Below, piece after piece: positions 54,001 to 63,100 of a DNA stretch of 64,000 bases. The DNA is from Parachlamydiales bacterium (GTDB taxonomy: Bacteria; Chlamydiota; Chlamydiia; Chlamydiales; Parachlamydiaceae), in NCBI GenBank assembly GCA_020051075.1, contig JAGVJP010000088.1:1-64000 (forward strand), read 5' to 3'. Made by a program: the position numbers and the translations under genes. A model generated the notes under the pieces. That model was not told the origin of the DNA, did not search any database, and saw only the letters and a list, made by a program, of their open reading frames with translations. Position 1 is the stretch's first letter, and every line of letters starts with the position of its first letter.

Positions 54001-56087
54001 TCTAATTTGATGATTTCAACATGGAGGTAGGTGGCGAGATCGATAAAATAATCGATGTTCTGTTCATTTTGAAGCACAATGGAAAGTTCAAATTTAGAAT
54101 AGGGGGTCATCTCTTCGTTAAGGGAGCCCAGAGCGATGACGGCAAATTCGCAAGGAGGAAGTCCTTTGACCTGTTCCATTAATTCAATGGCATCATCGAT
54201 TAACTCACTCAGGAAGCGTTTCATTTGCATCGCCAACTCTTGATTTAGCGGTCGTAACGCTGCTGCCATTTCCTCAGAGGAAAGGTTTTGGTTTTTTATT
54301 ACTTCGAATTTGGCTTTGTTCTCCTCTCTGATCGCCTTGAGCTTAGCCTGGTTAGACTTGGCTTGTTCCATCCCTCCAATGATCACTTCAATGTCTTTTC
54401 TATCTGTTAACAACGCGGACTCAACCGTTTCAATCTGCGTTTCAAAATGCAGTAACAAGCTTGGATGGTTTTGACCATAATTCATTTCTACCTGCTTAGC
54501 ATAACAGAACAATGCTGCTGCCTCAGGATACAACCCCTGATTGATGTAGACCTCTCCCAACCGGTCAAGTCCTTCGATGAATTCTCGGCAAACAAGCAGG
54601 ACGCTTTGCAAATTATCGTTGAGCCGGAGCGATTCCCACTCCTTATGGCATTTTTGAAGCGCCTGAACAAGGCTGAGTTCGGCAGCTTTAAAATAACGAG
54701 ATTCGATCAACTTTACAGCTCTTGTGTAGATCACCGTGGGATTGAGCTCTTTTTCAACCATCGAAATAAAAGATTGTTTGAAGAATGATTCACTGTCTTC
54801 GGGGCAGGCGAAAAAGATCCGATGGAAGTTTTTAAGAAAAGAGCCTTCATATAAGTTGAATTTGTTTTCAAGGGCCTCAAGATATTGCCAACGCTCTTCT
54901 CTTGTCAATGCTTCGAGGGGGAATCCTGCAATATGTTCCATCAACGCTTTGACTGTTATAAAGTCCTCTGAAGCATGTGTATAGGGGTTCTCATAGTCGC
55001 CTTCTTTGATGCTGAGGATCTCTTCCCTAATTTCTGATGTTATCAAAGGGAACTCCAACAAACTCTCTTCAATCACATCATTGATTTGATAACCATTCTG
55101 CTTCATCGTTTCTTCGAGTATTTCTCCCTTTGTCTGTTCACAGTTTCTGCTGCGCATAAAGCTTGGATGCCTGCAAGCGATTTCGTGATCATCTGACTCA
55201 TGAGTGTCTTCAATAAAGATCACAAGAGAATTTTTTGCTCGCCATTGATTCAATCGAGCTACGAAATGAGGCATTTGATCTCTTGCAATATCTAGAGCAG
55301 AGACGATGATCACATGCGCTTGATCTTGTGGGCGAGGAGGGGCTGGGTAGAACAGTTCTTGGATAGGAGTCTCCGATCCCGATTGAATGCTATGATGAGG
55401 GAAAGATTCTTGCAGAAATGGAGGAAGTGATTTCGGTTTAATGTTGATATTAAGCATGTTCCATGCATGCTCGGGCATACACTGAGGGAGATCAATGCCG
55501 AGATTTGTCAATAAACTGTCTGTGCCCCCGTTTAAATAAAGGAGGTTGATTAAGCCACTCCAACGCCTGTCAACCGGCATATGTTTGATCAATGTCTGAA
55601 GATAGCAGGCAATCGTCTCGCTAACGGTGTCCTTCCATGCATTTTGATTTTGATGGACTGCGTTGATCTCTTCAAATCCTCTAGCAGCTCCACTGACAGA
55701 TTTTAGAGAGGCTGGACCTGGTTGGTACATGTTATACCTGTTTACAAGAATCCCTGTCGCTTCAGTGGCTGCTTGGATTGTTTGACTGAGTTCTAGATGA
55801 TTAGCGAGGGAGAAGTTTTTAAACCGCTCTAGCGTTGCGGCGTTGTAGGAAATGGAGTAACCCCCTGTCTGTAGAGCGGTGAGGTCATCTTCCGATGGCT
55901 TTTGTCCATTGTTTAGGCATTGTTGGATCCGCTCTTCGCAGGAATGGCGCTCTATCGTGCTTTGAGCTGGAATGTTGATTAACTCATCGATGAGGCCGCG
56001 AAGCGATGGACCAGAAGAGCTCCCGGGAGAAGATGGATAAGATACATGTGTGATTGGCGGAGTGTTAGTCGATAAACTGCTGTGCAT
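51036..56087 (-). CDS. Giant TPR protein with degenerate nucleotidyltransferase-like domain
   Basis: A 1683-residue protein behind AGGAGA. About residues 1-330 are unrecognised, with a beta-rich VIIVSALDIARD segment. Near 645-665 lies CEFAVIALGSLNEEMTPYSK-FELSIV, the GSxxxxEMTPYSDxE pattern of DUF294/GlnD-like nucleotidyltransferases with the metal-binding Asp replaced by Lys. TPR units occur at about 470-550 and 900-1050, and kinesin-light-chain-type TPRs at about 1260-1480 (HPDVAMSYNNLGFTEADLGD and similar). The tail is Ser/Lys-rich. A scaffold that binds other proteins is likely; catalysis is doubtful. Confidence 0.8.
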   Translation of the reverse strand: MHSSLSTNTPPITHVSYPSSPGSSSGPSLRGLIDELINIPAQSTIERHSCEERIQQCLNNGQKPSEDDLTALQTGGYSISYNAATLERFKNFSLANHLELSQTIQAATEATGILVNRYNMYQPGPASLKSVSGAARGFEEINAVHQNQNAWKDTVSETIACYLQTLIKHMPVDRRWSGLINLLYLNGGTDSLLTNLGIDLPQCMPEHAWNMLNINIKPKSLPPFLQESFPHHSIQSGSETPIQELFYPAPPRPQDQAHVIIVSALDIARDQMPHFVARLNQWRAKNSLVIFIEDTHESDDHEIACRHPSFMRSRNCEQTKGEILEETMKQNGYQINDVIEESLLEFPLITSEIREEILSIKEGDYENPYTHASEDFITVKALMEHIAGFPLEALTREERWQYLEALENKFNLYEGSFLKNFHRIFFACPEDSESFFKQSFISMVEKELNPTVIYTRAVKLIESRYFKAAELSLVQALQKCHKEWESLRLNDNLQSVLLVCREFIEGLDRLGEVYINQGLYPEAAALFCYAKQVEMNYGQNHPSLLLHFETQIETVESALLTDRKDIEVIIGGMEQAKSNQAKLKAIREENKAKFEVIKNQNLSSEEMAAALRPLNQELAMQMKRFLSELIDDAIELMEQVKGLPPCEFAVIALGSLNEEMTPYSKFELSIVLQNEQNIDYFIDLATYLHVEIIKLEESPLSEFNIRRLSWLSDDITPRGFRFGQYSYTSSQRPLIHNVKKLARHLHQTKNELWALERIHLPTLLSNVVFVTGSPEGETLVTEFETLVQTNLTPEMRQERALILMEDDLQPFTLDFEEETVGKFDQLNNDLSRFMNTMMNGLADYYNLKSRTSWGRVEELQERGVLTPGGAQDLKELLMLGQELRLSLCFSYGQHQAKDIEDNKVVISPLYYRLIPFWQAMTKFYALANADENPVGALQQERFYNDSFYIKGVIANRFNDLLAAEGALEQETEKTPESLELLGDVKFILAQYTDALEHFREALTFHLESPLLQARLHTKIGSILKQQAKIQDDETGAAAAYFQAETILKSALEEKENRLSALKEQVSLPGEGLSSLQSSSSSSSVHMPDESIRKQIKTLEKEISAHQKMLEVTYRLQSHLQLNREEFSKAKEYLEFAKSLTKKRTRSKPKDPLSQLIVDHSAAENPQLEAKIAYEENRNYPLAQTASEEARKILISIYRRPDHPKVLIHEAIATAYHLIPQLDKQKKLIIQLERAFGQFHPAIISAYGRLSFIYSSLGLEKNAVEALIKQSVYAEGYYGVSHPVVADVYYHLGNNLNHLDQLEKAKNHHVKALEIRLKIFGESHPDVAMSYNNLGFTEADLGDKATALAHQKLALKIFQEIYGNNHTTIGNILSNISITLKQLERFKESLQFERQVLDWQVAKYGEDHSNAIRHRNNLANALTNVGYHQKAVKLLKKMLESRGDLTEDHPLLPTIYNNLETALSRSGQFKEALSYLEKEVELRKKRGEEGQKVKNSSKEIALLNAIVSSMTNLRRKRYGQVFTMLDSIIREHRAYTPDSICFLLYTSILSKKTKQMEWHEANIKDWVINPKIPTMERGKIALALLQYYLKQKKFNEAARCALILKNIDPGMLVTYRLIETEGLKEQSDMVRKQVSLSVLGELYWGKVLEAREASNKQKTSSASASSSSSSSKQSFSPKKMIKRR

Positions 56088-56249
56088 GAAAAGTCTCCTG
56101 ATGGTTACGCGTTGATTTCAAACTGATGGGGAATCGAGCTTTGGAAAATTAAAAATTATGCCAAGAGATTGTACATAGAAGAAAATAAAATAGCAAAACA
56201 GATCTTTGAATCGAACATTTGCTTATCTTGTAATGAGGTACGAGTGTTG

Positions 56250-56399
56250 CTAGTGTCTAATTGCATAAATAACTATGCGAAAAACTGCGCGAAAGCTCCC
56301 GCGGTTGAACGATTAGAAATACAAGATGACTTACGATCAATTCAACCCCGGGGCTTTGGCGCAGTTTTGCGCGTAGTTATTTATGCGATTAGACATTAG
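56250..56399. mobile_element. MITE-like element, 150 bp
   Basis: Long imperfect terminal inverted repeats of about 50 bases (TGTCTAATTGCATAAATAAC from 56254; ATAAATAACTACGCGCAAAA on the other arm's complement) surround a short centre. GTGTT flanks both ends and may be a target duplication. There is no transposase, as expected of a MITE. The small frame across it is a by-product of the palindrome. Confidence 0.75.
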
Positions 56400-56520
56400 T
56401 GTTCTGTTAAAACAGGTATTCTTTTAAACGATGAATTCCTTTATCCAAAATTAATTTTTTTTCTAATGTTATATTATGCATACTTGCTTCTTGTTTAAAT
56501 TTATCAAAAGGAGATCCTAT

Positions 56521-57534
56521 ATGTTGAAAACAATTTTTGTAACAATGTTAATGTTTTGCAGTGTTGGTTTATATGCCGAGAGTCCTACAGAGGCAGAAGT
56601 GCCGGCTGTTGAGCAACAGCAGCAGTCCTTTCAAATTCCTGAAGAGTTTTTTGTCAGGGAACGCTGGTTCTCTTGGTCGTCTTCATTTGATCTTGAAACC
56701 CCTACGCATAAATTGGGGAGAGTGAATCGCCGCATATTCAGCTTGTTGCTTCAATATGATTTTTATGATGCCTTTGATAAGCTTCAGGCAAATGCTAAAA
56801 TGCGTTTTTTGGCATTGAGACCAGTGTTCGATGTGACAGATGCTGATGAGAAGCCGCTTGGAACTGTCTATCAGTATATTTTTACTTTTTTTCCAACCTT
56901 TGAAATAATTTCTCCTGAGGAACAAACGCTGGCAATCGCAAAATTAAATTTTTGGGGGACAAAATATACCTTGCGCGATCCAGTGACGCATGAAGAATTT
57001 GCTACGTTATCGCGTCCATTTTTCGGTTTTAGAGATCATTGGACGGTTAGAATCACCAATCCTCGTTTATTTGCTCAGAGAGAAATCGATCCTCGCTTGT
57101 TTGTAGTGGTGATGACTTTCCAAACAGATAAAGATAATTGGGCAAGGCAAAGGCAGATGAAGAATTTGCAAATGTCGCTAGATGTCTTATCTGACGAAGC
57201 TTCATCTTATGATTTTAATGGCCTGAGAAATGAGCTAGAATCTCATCGGCATGTGATTGCTAAGATTGAACCGACTGAAGCAGATATTGCCTTCGTTGAG
57301 AATTATGTTGACGAGTATCTGACCGCGCGAGAAGGAAATCAAAATGCAAGAGAAGACGTTGCTGCAGAAGACATGGAAGAAGCAATCAAGGAACTTGCAG
57401 AAATTGAGAATGAACAGATGTATAGCGGTTTAGAGCAGTTGATTCCTCTGGTCAGCACAAGTGAGTTAACAGATGGTCAGAAAAGTGCTCTATTTTTCAT
57501 GATCGACGGTCAGCTCAAACAAATGGGCTATTAA
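56521..57534 (+). CDS. Exported protein, possible tubby-like/LURP-one fold
   Basis: A 337-residue protein starting at ATG 56521 after AAGGAGAT (the frame opens 15 residues earlier). A signal peptide (about 1-19) leads to a domain at about 40-190 with alternating strands: FDLETPTHKLGRVNRR, ARVNR-like turns, FDVTDADEKPLGTVYQY, ILSPEEQTLAIAKL-like and KYTLRDPVTHEEFATL. This order (molecule-, strand-, D-x-x-G turns) resembles LURP-one/scramblase-type tubby-like barrels. A helical acidic C-terminus follows. The assignment is tentative. Confidence 0.6.
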   Translation: MLKTIFVTMLMFCSVGLYAESPTEAEVPAVEQQQQSFQIPEEFFVRERWFSWSSSFDLETPTHKLGRVNRRIFSLLLQYDFYDAFDKLQANAKMRFLALRPVFDVTDADEKPLGTVYQYIFTFFPTFEIISPEEQTLAIAKLNFWGTKYTLRDPVTHEEFATLSRPFFGFRDHWTVRITNPRLFAQREIDPRLFVVVMTFQTDKDNWARQRQMKNLQMSLDVLSDEASSYDFNGLRNELESHRHVIAKIEPTEADIAFVENYVDEYLTAREGNQNAREDVAAEDMEEAIKELAEIENEQMYSGLEQLIPLVSTSELTDGQKSALFFMIDGQLKQMGY

Positions 57535-57548
57535 CCAATGAGGTAATT

Positions 57549-57612
57549 GTCCCCATCTTTTCTATCCTTCCCATCCTGTGAAATTGGCATGATGGGAAAG
57601 ATAGGAAGGATG
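57549..57612. repeat. Family A repeat
   Basis: CCATCTTTTCTATCCTTCCC-ATCCTG faces CATGATGGGAAAGATAGG-AAGGATGG. It lies between convergent genes. Confidence 0.75.
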
Positions 57613-57673
57613 GATTGGATCCGATAATATCTTTCCTACGTTTATTTGCGCGATGAACTCAGAGCTTGCCAAT

Positions 57674-58609
57674 TCAACCAGATAGCGATGTTGCTTGAAA
57701 TTTAATTTCGTTCATTTCAGTTTCCCATTTTTTTAAGAATTGAGTTTCAACATTAAAGACCAATTCATGAAAAGTTGTATTCAACTCCGCTGATTCCCCT
57801 GCCCCTGCTTTTTCTTGCTTACTCTCTTCCAAAATAGTGACAATACTGTAAAAAAATCGGGTGATTTCCTCGTTTAAATCATTGAGAGACCGTCGAGCAA
57901 GATGATGAAGATATTCGTTATCTTGGAGACGAAAAGGAAGCTTGATATTTCGTTCTATTAAACCAGCCTCTTTTTCCTTGCTTGTGATAACAAGTCCGGG
58001 ATAGATTTTTATGGTGTCTGACCACCATCGAAAGACTGTTTTTTTGTCTTTTAGTCCTCTATTTTCTGATTTACCATGAGCATGGATTAGTCCACTTTCA
58101 TGAATGATATGATCGTGCACGACAACATCAAATAATCGATTGATCGAAAAAAACAAAGTATTTTTACTAAAATCAGTTAATTTAACTAAATCGTCGTTTC
58201 GAAGACTTTTAAGGGCATACCAAGGATGAACTCTGAGCCATTCTGGCTTCAAAGCAGGAATTATTCCCCTAAATAAGAGATACATTGCATAGTAACGTGC
58301 TAAGGTCTTTTTAATTGAAGGAGAAGAGGGACCTTTTGGAGAGAATGAGATAACCTTGCTCAAAAGATGAAATTTGGGATAAGGGAGTACTTCTTTGTTC
58401 ATTTCACTTAGCCATACTGTCGATCCTCTGATTAATCGATGAGGGGGCGGTGGCATTGTTGAAGAGGAAGATGAAGCGGAACTGATAATTAGCGGAGGAA
58501 ATTTCAGCGTTTCGGGAAAAGGATTATCAGTATCTCTCCTATCAGTAACTTCGATAGATGAGGGAGGGTTAAGTGTAGGCAATATTGGCTTGCCTATTTC
58601 AGAAATCAT
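57674..58609 (-). CDS. FRWW-family hypothetical protein 4
   Basis: A 311-residue paralogue with the shortest N-terminus. AGGTGATAAT precedes the ATG. Shared motifs: HRLIRGST...LPYPKF, YAMYLLFRGIIPALKPEW, FRWWSDTI (about 192), NIKLPFRLQDNEYLHHLA, EITRFFYSIV and ETQFLKKWETEMNEI. It stands 7 kb from the tandem pair, beyond the giant TPR gene. Confidence 0.78.
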   Translation of the reverse strand: MISEIGKPILPTLNPPSSIEVTDRRDTDNPFPETLKFPPLIISSASSSSSTMPPPPHRLIRGSTVWLSEMNKEVLPYPKFHLLSKVISFSPKGPSSPSIKKTLARYYAMYLLFRGIIPALKPEWLRVHPWYALKSLRNDDLVKLTDFSKNTLFFSINRLFDVVVHDHIIHESGLIHAHGKSENRGLKDKKTVFRWWSDTIKIYPGLVITSKEKEAGLIERNIKLPFRLQDNEYLHHLARRSLNDLNEEITRFFYSIVTILEESKQEKAGAGESAELNTTFHELVFNVETQFLKKWETEMNEIKFQATSLSG

Positions 58610-58832
58610 ATTATCACCTATTAGTTCAAATTAATAAATAGTGGTGATTATGAGGAAGTCTCAGTATTTATGCAAACACATTATTCACTTAAACACGATT
58701 AAAAAAACTAAACCAATCAAATATAAATTAATACTTTACAATTAGTGTTATTGTTAAATAGAAAGCGTAAAAAAAATTGACTCAAAAAGTTTCTTTAATT
58801 AGAACTGATTAAAAAAATAATAGGTAAATCCA
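58610..58832. other. A/T-rich divergent promoter region
   Basis: No gene is seen between the divergent FRWW gene 4 and the ankyrin gene. Clear promoter boxes could not be fixed. Confidence 0.4.
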
Positions 58833-59864
58833 ATGGATAATTCTCAAATTCCTCCTTTTTCTTCTTTGCTCAGTTCCATTTATGGAACAGGAACCGAAAG
58901 CACCCAATTCCAACCAATGACAAAGGATGACATTTGGAACATCGTTGGAAGTAACGTTCCGATTGATGCACAGTTCGCTGCGGCATTCTCTTTGATGGTA
59001 GAATCAGGATTTGACCCCCTTGCAATTGATCCTGTTAAAGGAACGACCCTTCTTTCTCGAACGTCGGAAAAAGGAAAAACAGAACTTGTACGATTAATTC
59101 TTACTCCCCCGGCAGAAATGAGTGGGTTTGATCAGACGGCATTTCGGGCTAACGTCAAAGAAAAGATAGAGATTAAAACCGGCCCTAAGCATCTACATTT
59201 TAACGTCGCTTCGACATCTCCTCATCAAACAGCTCTACATTATGCATGCATACGGGGACATACGGAAATTGTTGAATTGCTGTGTGAAGCTGGTGCTTGG
59301 ATTTTTAATCCTAACTGTTTAGGAGAATCACCACTACATTTAGCTGCATACTACCGCCATAAAGACATTGTCGAATACCTTATCAAACAGCCCCAAGTTA
59401 CTCACGATTTCCTTGATATGCAAGAGTGTGAGAGCGGAGGGACTCCTCTGCATTACGCTTCAGCTGTAGGAGATGTGGAAATCGTTAAACTGCTGTGTGG
59501 TGCTGGTGCATCCATTCAAATTAACACCTACAATAAAGAAACACCACTCACTGCGGCTGTTAAAAACAATCATACGGACGTTGCGCAATTTATCATCGAA
59601 CACCCCCAAGCAACCCCTGAATTCCTTAATACAAAAGAGGAACAGCCTGCTGACGGGACTGTTGAAATAGAGGGGGGGAATCCTCTACATTACGCATCAT
59701 GGAAAGGGAATCTTGCAATTGTCGAAATGCTTGTAGCTGCCGGTGCATCGATTGACATCTCTAGTGATGGCGGAGATACACCGATACAACTGGCAGCCTC
59801 TGAAAATTATGCGAGCATTGTTGAATACTTAATTACACAACAATCTCAAAGATATACGGGCTAA
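58833..59864 (+). CDS. Ankyrin-repeat protein
   Basis: A 343-residue protein after AGGT. Six ankyrin repeats occupy about residues 128-340; typical units are TALHYACIRGHTEIVELLCE, SPLHLAAYYRHKDIVEYLIK and TPLHYASAVGDVEIVKLLCG. Two short inserts (near 195 and 270) interrupt the array. The N-terminal 125 residues have a degenerate pair of repeats. No signal peptide or membrane helix. Ankyrin proteins are frequent secreted effectors in Chlamydiae and other amoeba-associated bacteria; a partner is unknown. Confidence 0.9.
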   Translation: MDNSQIPPFSSLLSSIYGTGTESTQFQPMTKDDIWNIVGSNVPIDAQFAAAFSLMVESGFDPLAIDPVKGTTLLSRTSEKGKTELVRLILTPPAEMSGFDQTAFRANVKEKIEIKTGPKHLHFNVASTSPHQTALHYACIRGHTEIVELLCEAGAWIFNPNCLGESPLHLAAYYRHKDIVEYLIKQPQVTHDFLDMQECESGGTPLHYASAVGDVEIVKLLCGAGASIQINTYNKETPLTAAVKNNHTDVAQFIIEHPQATPEFLNTKEEQPADGTVEIEGGNPLHYASWKGNLAIVEMLVAAGASIDISSDGGDTPIQLAASENYASIVEYLITQQSQRYTG

Positions 59865-59900
59865 AGGTCATTGCAAAAGGTAGGTCAGAGCTAGTCCCGT

Positions 59901-60021
59901 TTTATCCTTCCCATCCTGTCAATTTACAGGATAGGGAGGATAGGAAAGATAGGGCAAGATAGCGAATATCTTTACGCGCCATCATCCTTTTTATCCATCC
60001 CATCCTGTCAATTTCATAGGA
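59901..60021. repeat. Tandem family A repeats, inverted copy of the 48 kb pair
   Basis: TATCCTTCCCATCCTGTCAA-TTTACAGGATAGGGAGG is followed by spacer GATAGCGAATATCTTTACGC and GCCATCATCC, then a degenerate second copy ending near 60021. The spacer matches the one at 48165-48205 in reverse. Confidence 0.8.
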
Positions 60022-60029
60022 TGTTTGAC

Positions 60030-60160
60030 TCAATCTTGCTTATCCTGCCGCTTGCGATCTTGCCTATCTTGTTTTGTCCCTTTTGCTTATCCTGTTCCAG
60101 TTTTTTGTTTGGATTGACGTTTTTGTTTATCCTGTTCCAGTTTTTTTGCTGGCAACGGAC
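60030..60160. repeat. A' repeat forming the uvrA 3' end
   Basis: CTTATCCTGCCGCTTGCGAT, CTTGCCTATCTTG and several TTATCCTGTTCCAG and TTATCCTGCTGATC units run from intergenic DNA into the last codons of uvrA. Confidence 0.8.
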
Positions 60161-63100
60161 GTTTTGGCTTATCCTGCTGATCTTGTTTGAGGAATTGCCC
60201 TGTCAACGACTTGGGGTTTGCAGCGATCTCTTCAGGTGAACCTGTCGCGACAACAGCGCCTCCCTTATCCCCTGCTCCTGGACCTAAATCAATGATATAA
60301 TCGGCATTTTTAATCACGTCGAGGTGATGTTCGATGATGATCATAGTGTTGCCTTTGTTGACAAGTTTATGCAACACCGCTAAGAGCTTCATGATGTCTT
60401 CGCTATGAAGTCCTGTTGTCGGTTCGTCAAGGAGGTAGAGTGTCTGCCCTGTCGACCGTTTGGCGAGCTCGCGGCTCAGCTTCAGCCGCTGCGCCTCTCC
60501 TCCTGATAGACTTTGTGTCTCCTGGCCCAATTTAACGTAGCCTAGTCCCACGGCGATGAGGGTATCGAGAATCCGTGTGATGCGTGGATGGTTTTCAAAA
60601 ACCGCCCGCGCGTCGTCCACTGTCATGTCGAGGTACTGTCCGAAGTTTTTTCCGGCATAGACGATCTCCAGACTTACCGGGTTGAGGCGCATGCCTTTGC
60701 AGTCGTCACAAACCACTTTAACAGCTGGGAGGAAGTGCATCTCAATTTTTCGATATCCCAACCCCCAGCAGGCTGAGCACATCCCTCGCCGGTGGTTGTA
60801 GCTGAAGTGTTTGCCCTGCAGCCCTCGCATCCGCGCTTGGGGTAAAGAGGCAAAGAAATCGCGCATTCGAGTGAGGACGTCGACGTAGGTGCCGACATCG
60901 GAGCGGACTGTATGACCAACCGGATTTTGGTCGATTGAGATCACTCGATTGAAGTGATCCAATCCTGTCACAACAGCTCCATCGACAACTACTCCCTCAT
61001 CATCGTCATTCTCATCTTTGTTGAAGGGTTTACTTAAACCCGCTTTGATCGCAGGGAGGAGCACATGTTCCAGCAGCGTCGACTTCCCGGAGCCAGAGAC
61101 TCCCGTCAGGCAGGTGAGGGCACCGACAGGAATTTCGATGCTGATATGCTTCAAATTATTTGTCGATGCATTATGGATCAAGAGTTTGTTCGAACCGATC
61201 TTCCGTTTTTTTTCAGGACAAGGGATCTCCTTTCTCCCTGAGAGATAGGCTCCAGTCAACGAATCGGGATTCTGGAGCAGCTCCTTCAACGTTCCTCGCG
61301 CGACGATATGGCCGCCGTGTTCTCCTGAATGCGGACCGAAGTCTAGGATATAGTCCGCTGTAGCGATGGTGAGGGGATCATGTTCCACTAACAGCAACGT
61401 ATTACCCAGCTCTTTGAGTTTTCTTAGGGCGTTATTGAGGCGAGCGTTGTCGTGAGGATGCAGTCCGATTGTTGGTTCATCGAGGACGTAGAGGACGCCG
61501 GTCAGTCCACTGCCCAGCTGTCGTGCTAGGCGGATCCGCTGCGCCTCGCCGCCACTCAGCGTGGGGGCGCGCCGCTCAAGAGCGAGATAATGGAGTCCAA
61601 CTTCACAGAGGAAGCTCAGACGATTCATCAGTTGAGATTGGATCTCTTCGAACAGTTTGATCTCATCTTTTTCAAAGTGGAGCCTTTCTACAAAAGCAAG
61701 CGCTGACTCGATAGGCAACCGGCAGAGGTCTTGGATGGCTACGTTGTCGATGGTGACGTGCCGTGCGAGAGGGGTAATCCGGGCCCCTTGGCAAGAGAAA
61801 CAGGGCTGTTCCTGCAGGAGCGGGATGACCGGTTCTTTGATGTGGGCATAGGCACTCTTCCCCGCTTTGGCAAGGGCGTGATTGACGCCAAGCCAGCGGA
61901 TGCGGAGTCCAGAGGGAAGGCTAAACCACCGATCTTCCCCTGCTCCTTGAAAGATAAATTGTATTTGATCAGAAGAAAGAAGAGCCATCGAAGTATGGGG
62001 ATCGATCCCCTCATCTTCCAAGATTGCTTCCAAAGGAGCGAACGATCCTTTCGTAAACTTACTTCCCCAAAGTTCTCTCATCAGATGAAAGGCTGACTGC
62101 TTGATCACTTCGGCATTGTTCATGAGGTTAGCGCCAAACTGATAACCCAGTCCCTGGCATTCCGGGCACATCCCCTCAGGGGTGTTAAACGCGAACGTAT
62201 GCGGCGTGATTTCAGGGTAGGACTTCCCTGTGCTCTCGACAGCGAAGTCGAGGTTGAATGGGATGTCTTGACTGTCTGTCATGATGACGAGTTTGCCATT
62301 GCCAAATGAAGAGGCGTTCTCCACAGCTTCGAGCAGGCGCGCTTTCGCTGAGGGATCGACTTTCAACCTATCGATGACGAGGAAGAGTTCATTTTTCCGT
62401 TTCCGGTCATAAGGGATGAGCAGCTCTGACTTCTCTTCATCAATTTGGTAGAATTCACCATTCAGCCGCACCCGGGTGAATCCTTGTCTTTTCAGACGGA
62501 TGATGATCTCTTCGAATTTCGTCTGCTTGTCCATCTGTATGGGCGCCAGCACTTGGAATCGTTCTCCTAGAGGGTGGGAGAGGATCCTCTCCACAACGAA
62601 TTCTTTGCTGATGGCTTTGATCACTTCGCCGGTTTCAGGGCAGTGAGGAATGCCTAAATGCGCGTATAATAATCTGAGATAGTCATAGATCTCTGTCATC
62701 GTCCCGACGGTGCTGCGTGGATTCCCTGCATGAGCCTTTTGCTCGATAGCAATCGCAGGAGATAATCCACTGACGTGGGCGACTTTAGGCTTGGGCATCT
62801 GGTGAACGAATTGCCGAGCATAGGGCGAGAGCGATTCGATGTAGCGGCGCTGTCCCTCGGCATAGATCGTTTCAAAGGCAAGAGAGGATTTCCCCGACCC
62901 TGAAGGTCCTGTGCAGATGGTGATCTTTTCCCGAGGAATCGATACATTGACATGTTTTAGGTTGTTTTGCTCCGCCCCTTCCACGATGATGTCTCTGATG
63001 CGTTCTTGCGCAACCTCTTTTGGGGCGCTCTTTTTCTTTTTCTCGCTTTTGAGGAGCTCTTGCACCTTTTTTTCTATCTCTGGATAGAGGGCGTGGCGGA

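Noticed and set aside
56169-56399. 76-codon frame across the MITE
   Set aside because: Its sequence is dictated by the two palindrome arms; no translation signal fits.
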